Below are positions 7,316-12,661 of a stretch of 12,661 nucleotides of DNA, piece after piece. The DNA comes from JANRLJ01 sp034437895. GTDB lineage: Bacteria; Chloroflexota; Anaerolineae; Aggregatilineales; Phototrophicaceae. Positions within the stretch are counted from its first letter, which is position 1. Each line of letters starts with the position of its first letter. Both the position numbers and the translations under genes were made by a program. The DNA lies in NCBI GenBank assembly GCA_034437895.1, contig DAOTTO010000146.1:1-12661 (forward strand), in the 5' to 3' direction. The notes beneath the pieces are model-generated. The model did no database searches. It was not told where the DNA came from and saw nothing but the letters and a program-made list of their open reading frames with translations.

Positions 7316-8311
7316 ATGGAGTCACAACTGAGCGTCGAACCAAAGTCGCAACTGCTCTCCAGTGCGCTAAGTCGGAAAAAGACCGATGACGCAACCGCTT
7401 TGTTAAAACGGCCTCGTATTGGCGAGGAAATCATTCGTTATATCTTTTTATTCTGCGGTGCCATCTCCATTTTTACGACAATTGGCATCGTCATTGTCTT
7501 GGGACAAGAGTCGCTGCGTTTCTTTACAGTTAGAGATGAAAGTGGAGCGCTCGTCGCCACGCTGGGTGAATTTTTAACAACCACAAGCTGGCAACCGTAT
7601 CGCGGTGCTTTCGGTATTTGGCCGCTCGTTGGTGCAACACTGATGACTAGCTTCATCGCTATGCTCGTTGCTATTCCAGTCGGCTTAAGTGCCGCCATTT
7701 ATCTGAGTGAATATGCCCCCCAAAGAATCCGTGCCACAGTAAAACCTATTCTGGAAATCCTAGCCTCGGTGCCCACCGTCGTTTTTGGCTTTTTCGCGCT
7801 CACCTTTGCAGCACCTTTAATTCGTAATATTGTCGGCACCGACATCATGCCGCTTTCTCAAGCGATGTTCCCAGCAGGTCTCGTTATGGGCTTTATGATT
7901 GTGCCGCTTATTAGTTCTGTCAGTGAAGATGCTTTAAGTGCTGTGCCGCGTGCGCTGCGCGAAGCCTCATTTGGTCTGGGCGCGACACGTATCGAAACGA
8001 CCCTCAAAGTTGTCCTCCCGGCTGCGATCTCTGGCATTGTCGCCGCATTCATCCTCGGCATCTCCCGCGCGGTAGGGGAAACCATGATTATGGCGATTGC
8101 TTCTGGCGCGGTGACTAAACTTACCTTAAATCCGTTTGAAGCCGCCGAAACGATGACCGGGCATATCGTCCGTATTAGCGGTGGCGAACTTCCAAGAGGT
8201 GGGGTGGATTACAACAGCCTCTTTGCCATTGGTCTGACGCTTTTCTTGCTTACCTTAGTTTTGAACCTTATTGCGCGTGCAATTATCGCCCGCTTCCGGG
8301 AGGCGTACTAA
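7316..8311 (+). CDS. pstC: Phosphate ABC transporter permease PstC
   Basis: A 331-residue inner-membrane permease forming, with PstA, the channel for phosphate. A hydrophilic cytoplasmic N-terminus (1-38) is followed by about six membrane helices at roughly 42-63, 101-128, 146-170, 183-203, 236-262 and 301-323. The EAA loop that docks to PstB is REASFGLGATRIET (215-228). EYAPQRIR (132-139) and SVPTVVFGFFAL (151-162) are typical PstC segments. Length is normal. The ATG at 7316 has AAGGGG 5 nt upstream. The stop is 2 nt before the pstA start, so pstC, pstA and pstB form a tight operon. Confidence 0.96.
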   Translation: MESQLSVEPKSQLLSSALSRKKTDDATALLKRPRIGEEIIRYIFLFCGAISIFTTIGIVIVLGQESLRFFTVRDESGALVATLGEFLTTTSWQPYRGAFGIWPLVGATLMTSFIAMLVAIPVGLSAAIYLSEYAPQRIRATVKPILEILASVPTVVFGFFALTFAAPLIRNIVGTDIMPLSQAMFPAGLVMGFMIVPLISSVSEDALSAVPRALREASFGLGATRIETTLKVVLPAAISGIVAAFILGISRAVGETMIMAIASGAVTKLTLNPFEAAETMTGHIVRISGGELPRGGVDYNSLFAIGLTLFLLTLVLNLIARAIIARFREAY

Positions 8312-8313
8312 AG

Positions 8314-9753
8314 ATGGCTGTTAACAAACACTACATGCCAGATGATGCAGCCTTTGACAAAAATATGGCTGCACGCCACACACGCGGCAGAGCATGGCAA
8401 ACCTTTTTCATGGCATCTACACTGCTGTCGCTTGTTGTCTTGATTATCCTTCTCTTGAGTATTATCGATCAGGCTTTTGGCCTTGTCGCGGTCAAATATG
8501 ATGTTGAACCCGAAGTTCTGGCTGGCGAGGGCCGCACCCTGAATGATCTTAATTCGGCTGAACTCGCCGCCGTGTTGGCTGCACCCTATACTGAACTCGC
8601 CAATAACCGAGAAACCTCACTCAGCGATGGTGTGCTGCGAAGCATTGTGCTTAATGGGTTAATCGGCACTGTAGATCCTGCCCGTCTAGGGACTGACCCC
8701 CTGAACGAACTTTACGATGGCACCTACACTGAAGAAGTCGGCGCGAAAACTTACGGCGAACTCAGCCGCGAAGATGTCGTCACATTATTGGCGGAAAACG
8801 GGGGCGAAACCGAACTCCGTTTAGAAATCCTTACGCGCATCGCCAACCGCCGCGTCCTTAAAGGATGGGGCTTGTTCGACTCGCTTCTCAATCGCAGCAG
8901 GATTCAGGCCACAATCGCCGCCGCAGCGGAAGCTGATCCGCCGACTGAACTCGCCGGAGCTGATCTGGAATTCCGGTCATGGATTACGTCCAGTTTCTTC
9001 ACTGAATCGATGTCACGCCAGCCAGAACTTGCTGGTATTCGCAGTGGTGTCATCGGAACGTTATGGGTGGTCGGCATTACCATGCTGATCGCGGTTCCGA
9101 TTGGTGTCGGCGCGGCGACTTATCTGGAAGAATATGCGGAAGACAACTTATTCAATCGTCTCATCGAAATCAACATTCGTAATCTCGCGGGTGTACCATC
9201 GATTATTTACGGTTTGCTCGGTTTAGCCATCTTTGCTAACGCGTTTCGAAGTTTTACTAGCGGTGACTTTTTAGAAGGCGCGGGGGGGCAACCCTCATCA
9301 GGTAATACCATCCTTACTGCCTCTTTGACGATGGCGCTGCTGATCCTGCCATATATTATTGCCACCGCGCAAGAAGCCATTCGCGCAGTGCCTTATGCCT
9401 ATCGTGAAGCCAGTTACGGCTTAGGGGCGACACAATGGCAGACGGTTTCTAAGCAAGTGCTTCCTTCTGCGCTGCCGGGCATCATTACCGGGATTATCCT
9501 CTCGCTCTCACGCGCCATTGGCGAAACCGCACCCTTGGTCGTGGTTGGGGCGGCGGTCTTCCTATCACAGGATCCTTCCGGTCCCTTCTCGCAGTTTACC
9601 GTGCTGCCCATCCAGATTTATAACTGGATTAAAGAATCAGACCCCAACTTCCGCTTTACCGCGTCAGCAGGCATTATCGTCTTAATGGCGATGGCGCTTA
9701 CCCTGAATTCCTTTGCCATCATCCTCCGTAACCGTCTGACCAGGAGAGTTTAG
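8314..9753 (+). CDS. pstA: Phosphate ABC transporter permease PstA with large extracytoplasmic insertion
   Basis: A 479-residue PstA, well above the usual 280-300. Helix 1 is at about 34-56. It is followed by a hydrophilic, helix-forming block (about 60-225) rich in Leu, Glu and Arg (for example RTLNDLNSAELAAVLAA, 74-90), before the normal permease core resumes at SWITSSFFT (222-230) and GIRSGVIGTLWVVG (241-254). The core has helices at about 246-268, 291-311, 333-350, 386-410 and 450-471, and the PstB-docking EAA loop REASYGLGATQWQT (364-377). With the N-terminus cytoplasmic, the block falls outside the membrane, on the side where PstS docks. The start is 2 nt after the pstC stop. The core family is certain; the function of the block is unknown. 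Confidence 0.95.
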   Translation: MAVNKHYMPDDAAFDKNMAARHTRGRAWQTFFMASTLLSLVVLIILLLSIIDQAFGLVAVKYDVEPEVLAGEGRTLNDLNSAELAAVLAAPYTELANNRETSLSDGVLRSIVLNGLIGTVDPARLGTDPLNELYDGTYTEEVGAKTYGELSREDVVTLLAENGGETELRLEILTRIANRRVLKGWGLFDSLLNRSRIQATIAAAAEADPPTELAGADLEFRSWITSSFFTESMSRQPELAGIRSGVIGTLWVVGITMLIAVPIGVGAATYLEEYAEDNLFNRLIEINIRNLAGVPSIIYGLLGLAIFANAFRSFTSGDFLEGAGGQPSSGNTILTASLTMALLILPYIIATAQEAIRAVPYAYREASYGLGATQWQTVSKQVLPSALPGIITGIILSLSRAIGETAPLVVVGAAVFLSQDPSGPFSQFTVLPIQIYNWIKESDPNFRFTASAGIIVLMAMALTLNSFAIILRNRLTRRV

Positions 9754-9756
9754 TTT

Positions 9757-10575
9757 ATGACGAAGAATACTATCACCAGCGAAACGCCGTTAGCGCTGGA
9801 AGCCAATAACGTCAGCATCTATTACGGTTCAAAACGCGCCGTCCGCGATGTCAGCATGAAAATTCCCAAGAACAAGATCACAGCTTTTATTGGCCCGTCC
9901 GGTTGTGGCAAAACCACCATGCTCAAGTGCTTTAACCGCATGAACGATTTCGCCAATGCCCGTGTGGACGGTGAAATTATCTATCGTGGACAAAACTTGT
10001 ATGCTGGGAACGTGGATGCCGTCGAAGTTCGCCGCCGGATTGGGATGGTGTTTCAGAAGCCGAATCCGTTCCCAAAGAGCATCTACGACAATGTGGCTTA
10101 TGGCCCACGTCTGCTTGGCGTGAAGGATAAAAAGACGCTGGATGAAATCGTGGAACTCAGCCTTAAGCAGTCCGCTTTATGGGATGAAGTCAAAGGCGAT
10201 CTCAAAAAATCGGGCATGGCGCTTTCCGGTGGGCAGCAGCAGCGTTTGTGCATCGCCCGCACCGTCGCCGTTGAGCCGGAAGTCATCCTGATGGACGAAC
10301 CCTGCTCCGCACTAGACCCTATCGCCACCCAGCGCATCGAAGAATTGATGAAAGAACTGCAATTGAGCTTCACGATTGTGATCGTCACCCACAATATGCA
10401 GCAAGCCAGCCGCGCCTCAGACTTCACCGGATTTTTCAATATCCGTAAGGAAGAGGACACCGTTGGCAAGGAAAATCGTTGGGGTGAATTGATCGAATTT
10501 GGCGATACGCAGGATATGTTTAATTCGCCGCAGCAGCAAGAAACCGCCGATTACATCTCTGGACGTTTCGGCTAA
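9757..10575 (+). CDS. pstB: Phosphate ABC transporter ATP-binding protein PstB
   Basis: A 272-residue ATPase powering phosphate import. Motifs are Walker A GPSGCGKT (46-53), Q-loop MVFQKPNPFP (97-106), signature LSGGQQQR (156-163), Walker B VILMDEP (176-182) and H-loop VTHNMQQA (210-217). The PstB-specific C-terminus GELIEFGDTQDMF...TADYISGRFG is intact. An extra charged stretch of about 14 residues (NIRKEEDTVGKENRW, 228-242) sits where most PstBs pass directly from FF to GELIE. The ATG lies 3 nt after the pstA stop, with AGGAGAG overlapping the end of pstA. No phoU follows, unlike many pst operons; the DNA beyond is transposon debris. Confidence 0.97.
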   Translation: MTKNTITSETPLALEANNVSIYYGSKRAVRDVSMKIPKNKITAFIGPSGCGKTTMLKCFNRMNDFANARVDGEIIYRGQNLYAGNVDAVEVRRRIGMVFQKPNPFPKSIYDNVAYGPRLLGVKDKKTLDEIVELSLKQSALWDEVKGDLKKSGMALSGGQQQRLCIARTVAVEPEVILMDEPCSALDPIATQRIEELMKELQLSFTIVIVTHNMQQASRASDFTGFFNIRKEEDTVGKENRWGELIEFGDTQDMFNSPQQQETADYISGRFG

Positions 10576-10640
10576 GTTTTAGTCCTTAAGCGAAATAGGG
10601 GTGTAGCGTGCTACGGCTCATAGCTGTCAAGTTAAGGAAA

Positions 10641-10696
10641 AGGAAGTTAATCTAAGCGATGTAAACGCCCAAATCTACAACTTAGGAAAACTTCCT
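10641..10696. repeat. Imperfect inverted repeat before the transposase relic
   Basis: AGGAAGTTAATCTAAG (10641-10656) pairs with CTTAGGAAAACTTCCT (10681-10696) at 13 of 16 positions around a 24-nt loop, immediately before the transposase ATG. It may belong to the left end of the insertion sequence or hold its translation start in a hairpin. The outer terminal repeat could not be fixed because the right end of the element is missing. Confidence 0.5.
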
Positions 10697-10697
10697 C

Positions 10698-11044
10698 ATG
10701 GAAACGGTAACACAAGTAGCGGTGGCGATGCAACACATTTTGACAGAAGTAGCAGACCGATTGGGAAAAGAAAGTGGCTTTATTCAGCGACAGCGACGGT
10801 TGAGTGGATCGAGCTTCGCACAAAGTCTGATATTCGGCTGGTTGGCGAACGGACAGAGTAGTATGGAAGAGTTGAGCCAATCGGCAGCCACGTGGGCGTG
10901 GCGATCAGCCGATAAGGGTTAGAAGAACGCTTTACGGAGAAAGCGGCACACTTCTTGCAAGCGTTACTGGAAGCGGCCATCGGCGAAGTGATCCGAAGCC
11001 AGAGTGTGGATACACCGGTGATCCGGCGTTTCAATGGGGTATAC
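10698..11044 (+). pseudogene. IS4-type transposase, decayed N-terminal remnant
   Basis: The first frame gives METVTQVAVAM... then GFIQRQRRLSGSSFAQSLIF and GWLANGQSSMEELSQSAAT, the N-terminal region of a DDE transposase of a type usually labelled IS4 in Chloroflexota and Cyanobacteria. One base is missing at about 10893; the reading then continues in another frame as GVAISR, a TAA at 10913-10915 (where Gln is expected), GLEERFTEKAAHFLQALLEA and so on to RRFNGVY. There the homology stops, at 11044, just before the region that carries the first catalytic aspartate. So three lesions are visible: frameshift, nonsense codon and loss of the catalytic domain. It cannot encode an active enzyme. It lies 122 nt after pstB in the same direction. 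Confidence 0.82.
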
Positions 11045-11124
11045 ACCCGCGCGTCGATCTCGCGGTCTGTCGTGTCGATGACGGCCTTGAGCGTTTGGCG
11101 GCTCGCCTCCGATGCGGTCTTCAT
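11041..11124 (-). pseudogene. Fragment like the C-terminal region of an Eco57I/TaqI-type DNA methyltransferase
   Basis: On the minus strand this stretch reads ASEASRQTLKAVIDTTDREIDARVY, matching the pattern found near the C-terminus of adenine-specific methyltransferases of type IIG/Eco57I-like restriction-modification proteins (Leu-x3-Ile-x2-Thr-Asp-x2-Ile-Asp-x2-Val-Tyr). The match stops at VY, where the transposase remnant on the other strand also ends; both share GTATAC at 11039-11044. The reading frame continues into unrelated antisense sequence. It is judged from memory of the family pattern, so the assignment is moderate. Confidence 0.5.
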
Positions 11125-11150
11125 AGGTGAGGGTCTGAGCCCCTCCCCTA
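11124..11150. repeat. Small GC-rich hairpin repeat
   Basis: TAGGTGAGGG (11124-11133) and CCCTCCCCTA (11141-11150) pair at 9 of 10 positions, or fully if the G-T pair is allowed, around the loop TCTGAGC. It resembles short GTAGGGG-type palindromic intergenic repeats scattered in Chloroflexota genomes. It separates the two methyltransferase-like fragments and contains no T-run on either side, so it is not a typical terminator. Confidence 0.55.
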
Positions 11151-11182
11151 CAATGCACTCAACAACGTTTTCAGTTTGCATT

Positions 11183-11239
11183 TTATCCCCGTCCCTCCAC
11201 CAACGCGATTTCGTCCGGCGTGAGCGCCTCCCTGACGGC
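11183..11239 (-). pseudogene. Second methyltransferase-like C-terminal tail fragment
   Basis: Directly after the PIN toxin stop, and in the same frame, the minus strand reads AVREALTPDEIALVEGRG and then TAA (11185-11183). LTPDEIALVEG followed by a stop is the extreme C-terminus commonly seen right after the DREIDxxVYxLYG segment of Eco57I/TaqI-like methyltransferases. Here it lies upstream of that segment rather than downstream, so the pieces are permuted or come from two copies. It has no start codon of its own. At 18 residues a chance match remains possible. Confidence 0.4.
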
Positions 11240-11623
11240 CTACCAAATGACATGAACACCATAACGGCTGAACAGGGAGTCGCTGCTGATAATAGGGATA
11301 TTCTCGATGAAGGATTGGGCAATGAGCAGGCGGTCAAACGGGTCGCGGTGATGGTAGGGTAGATCGTCCAATTTTAAAATATGGTCAATGCTGATTGGCA
11401 GAAACTCGATTTGCTCTTCTCGCATTTTTTCAATAATCTCTGCGAGCGATTTTTGAAGTGTAAGTTTGCCAAGCTGCACTTTAATCTGGATTTCCCAAAT
11501 CGTTACCAGACTAAGCAAAATCGTGTTCGTTTTATCTTCAATAACAGTATACGCATTTTGCGAAAGCCGATTGGACTTCAGATTCCACCACAAAAAGCTG
11601 TTGGCATCGAAAAGACATCTCAT
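11240..11623 (-). CDS. PIN-domain ribonuclease toxin (VapC type)
   Basis: A 127-residue PIN-fold toxin. VapC-type enzymes cut specific RNAs with a metal centre held by acidic residues. Here these are D6 (LFDANSFLWW), E44 (VTIWEIQIK), D94 or D97 (HHRDPFDRLLIAQ, 91-103) and D115 (IISSDSLF). The GKL at 52-54 and the final YGVHVIW are typical of the subfamily paired with Phd/YefM-like antitoxins. The first residues are LFDAN rather than the commoner LLDTH, but the aspartate is kept. The start overlaps the antitoxin stop by 4 nt (ATGA), so translation is coupled. The TAG at 11240-11242 is followed in frame by an unrelated tail fragment, which suggests that the 3' flank was rearranged. Confidence 0.92.
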   Translation of the reverse strand: MRCLFDANSFLWWNLKSNRLSQNAYTVIEDKTNTILLSLVTIWEIQIKVQLGKLTLQKSLAEIIEKMREEQIEFLPISIDHILKLDDLPYHHRDPFDRLLIAQSFIENIPIISSDSLFSRYGVHVIW

Positions 11624-11868
11624 ATTTCATCTTCACCTAGCCAAAAGGAATCCGGCAGTTCATCGTTAAAATCATCACTCATCCAGATCCCTGGAAATAA
11701 GCCTGGTGTGCGCTTACCGGGTTGTTTTTCAACTTTTTCCATCGGTACGATTCGCGCTAGTGGTTCATCACCTGTCGTCAGAATGACTTCATCCCCAGCC
11801 TGGATGAGCGAAGCTAATTCTTGGATACTCATTTGAGTTGTTTGAATATCAACGGTTTTGGTCGTCAT
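11620..11868 (-). CDS. Phd/YefM-like antitoxin of the PIN toxin
   Basis: An 82-residue antitoxin. The N-terminal DNA-binding half includes MSIQELASLIQAGDEVILTT (13-32) and GDEPLARIVPM (33-43), the pattern of short Phd/YefM-type antitoxins. The C-terminal half, with GLFPGIWMSDDFNDELPDSF (56-75), is the acidic and aromatic stretch that occupies the active-site groove of the PIN partner. It precedes the toxin and overlaps it by 4 nt. An AGAGGG element lies upstream of the ATG at 11868. Autoregulation by the complex is usual in this family; no operator is evident in the 27-nt gap to the next gene, so it might be co-transcribed with the DUF433-DUF5615 pair upstream. Confidence 0.88.
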   Translation of the reverse strand: MTTKTVDIQTTQMSIQELASLIQAGDEVILTTGDEPLARIVPMEKVEKQPGKRTPGLFPGIWMSDDFNDELPDSFWLGEDEI

Positions 11869-11895
11869 CCCATTAAACCCTCTTTTATGAGTCTA

Positions 11896-12231
11896 TCATA
11901 ACCAGAAGACTTGTCCTGTGGCATCGTCAGGCGTGTAAAGTTCGGCAAATTCTGTAAGTACACGCACAATATAACCCACATCATCCTGCTTGCATGTGAG
12001 GCAAATTAAGCCAGCATGATCGGTTTTTGCCAGTGTGCGCCCTGCAAAAGGACGATCAAAAGTGACCAAAACGCGACTGTGATTTTTAGCATAGGGCAAA
12101 TGTTCAGTATCGTCATCTTTTTGAACCATCCCGACATCAACCGCCATCATGACATCTTGACCGCGTTTAATGACCTGCTCGGTGGCTTCCCGCGACATCA
12201 TTTCGTCAAAATAGAAGCTAATTTTTGCCAT
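11896..12231 (-). CDS. DUF5615 PIN-like toxin
   Basis: A 111-residue protein of the DUF5615 PIN-like family, usually found with DUF433 antitoxins and predicted to be a ribonuclease. Family features are the N-terminal FYFDEMMS (6-13, D9/E10), GQDVMMAVDVGM (24-35), an acidic stretch DDDTEHLPYA (39-48), VLVTFDRPFA (54-63, D59) and a hydrophobic strand HAGLICL (72-78) preceding DDVGYIVRVL. The first codons lie within the end of the upstream DUF433 gene (14-nt overlap). Toxicity is inferred from family and pairing only. Confidence 0.88.
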   Translation of the reverse strand: MAKISFYFDEMMSREATEQVIKRGQDVMMAVDVGMVQKDDDTEHLPYAKNHSRVLVTFDRPFAGRTLAKTDHAGLICLTCKQDDVGYIVRVLTEFAELYTPDDATGQVFWL

Positions 12232-12508
12232 ATAAGCGCTTCATCTCGGCCATTTTTTCTAATTCAGCTTCTTCTTGCGCGTCAATATCGGCTTTGTGTT
12301 CCTGATAATAAAGCAGCGCCGACAAGACTTCTGATTCTGACAGGGTAAATTGATAAGCAAGCTGCGCCACATTCCATCCTTGCGTTGCGGCGTTGTAAGC
12401 GATAGTGGCTACCGGAACACGCCGCCCGCGAATATGGGGACGATCTTCAAATAATCTTACTTCGATATATTTAGCGAGATCAATTTTCTCTGGAACGTTG
12501 ACACTCAT
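12218..12508 (-). CDS. DUF433 antitoxin
   Basis: A 96-residue DUF433 protein, the usual partner of DUF5615 toxins. The conserved RPHIRGRRVPVATIAY (23-38) is followed by a helix-turn-helix-like segment GWNVAQLAYQFTLSESEVLSALLYYQEHKADID (44-76), and then a charged C-terminal helix (77-96) likely to contact the toxin. The gene comes first and overlaps the toxin by 14 nt, the same overlap as mntA-hepT. The upstream DNA leads directly into the hairpin repeat at the window edge, so its promoter must lie in about 50 nt (12509-12557) or further out. Confidence 0.88.
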   Translation of the reverse strand: MSVNVPEKIDLAKYIEVRLFEDRPHIRGRRVPVATIAYNAATQGWNVAQLAYQFTLSESEVLSALLYYQEHKADIDAQEEAELEKMAEMKRLYGKN

Positions 12509-12557
12509 AATTAATTTTCCTTATTTAACCTGAGTTTCGGACAGTGTTTTCATTCTA

Positions 12558-12661
12558 TCCCCACCCCTAAATCCCCTCCCCACTTCGTAGAGAGGGGACT
12601 TAAAGAACCATTGTGAACCATTTTTCTCCCCTTCGCCATGCAATGGAGAAGGGGTCGGGGG
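12558..12661. repeat. Hairpin-rich intergenic repeat (continues past the window)
   Basis: A C-rich left part (CCCCACCCCTAAATCCCC, from 12560) and a G-rich right end (GGGGTCGGGGG, 12651-12661) bracket two hairpins. The first pairs TCCCCTC (12572-12578) with GAGGGGA (12592-12598). The second pairs CCCCTTC-g-CCAT (12628-12639) with ATGG-a-GAAGGGG (12643-12654). The 'cccctaaatcccctccc...gagagggga' style is a recurrent intergenic repeat of Chloroflexota and Cyanobacteria. It is probably a non-autonomous palindromic element; its end is beyond the window. Confidence 0.65.

Noticed and set aside
10602..10620. GTAGCGTGCTAC palindrome after pstB as a terminator
   Set aside because: The two arms leave a 2-nt loop and no T-run follows, so it is not a credible rho-independent terminator.
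10780..11337. Minus-strand open frame of 185 codons
   Set aside because: Only about 28 residues (11041-11124) look like a protein family; the rest is antisense to the transposase or in the wrong frame of the PIN gene.
10955..11362. Plus-strand open frame running from the transposase remnant into following DNA
   Set aside because: It is a chimera: the first 30 residues are transposase, the rest is antisense of methyltransferase-like debris and the PIN gene.
1..12661. CRISPR array, tRNA, rRNA or replication origin
   Set aside because: No regularly spaced repeats, cloverleaf-forming segments or rRNA-like conserved stretches were seen on either strand.

Overview
The window looks like a chromosomal segment of a Chloroflexota bacterium, probably Anaerolineae-like. 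This is inferred from gene content and style: a fasciclin (FAS1) domain fused to PstS, a B-box zinc-finger membrane protein beside recN, Uma2 and many small toxin-antitoxin genes, an IS4-type transposase relic, and a C/G-rich hairpin repeat at the right edge. No rRNA or tRNA is present to confirm it.

Left part (1-5432, all minus strand). Read in transcription order the genes are nadK, a B-box zinc-finger membrane protein, recN, a Uma2-family nuclease-like protein, an unrecognised 149-residue protein, the mntA-hepT toxin-antitoxin pair (type VII), and the 5' end of a MalY/PatB-type cystathionine beta-lyase cut by the window edge. The B-box gene, recN and uma2 are tightly packed (TGATG overlap, then a 12-nt gap), as are mntA, hepT and the lyase gene (14-nt overlap, then an 11-nt gap). 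nadK next to recN is a common bacterial arrangement.

Middle (5433-10575, plus strand). A 331-nt divergent intergenic region leads into a high-affinity phosphate ABC transporter, pstS-pstC-pstA-pstB. PstS carries an N-terminal FAS1 domain and an ordinary signal peptide without a lipobox. PstA has an extra extracytoplasmic block of about 170 residues after its first membrane helix. A strong hairpin terminator and a separate TTGAGA-N18-TATAAT promoter lie between pstS and pstC, so the abundant binding protein and the membrane/ATPase part can be set at different levels. No phoU follows pstB.

Right part (10576-12661). After pstB comes genomic debris. It holds a decayed IS4-like transposase (frameshift, nonsense codon, 3' truncation) that ends at a GTATAC site, abutting minus-strand pieces resembling the C-terminus of an Eco57I/TaqI-like restriction-modification methyltransferase; the pieces are out of order and separated by a small hairpin repeat. 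Next come two minus-strand toxin-antitoxin pairs, a Phd/YefM-like antitoxin with a PIN (VapC) toxin and a DUF433 antitoxin with a DUF5615 PIN-like toxin. The window closes in a hairpin-rich intergenic repeat.

The best candidates for something unusual are the FAS1-PstS/large-loop PstA transporter, which may be a way to keep a non-lipidated binding protein at the cell surface, and the scrambled junction at 11039-11240.
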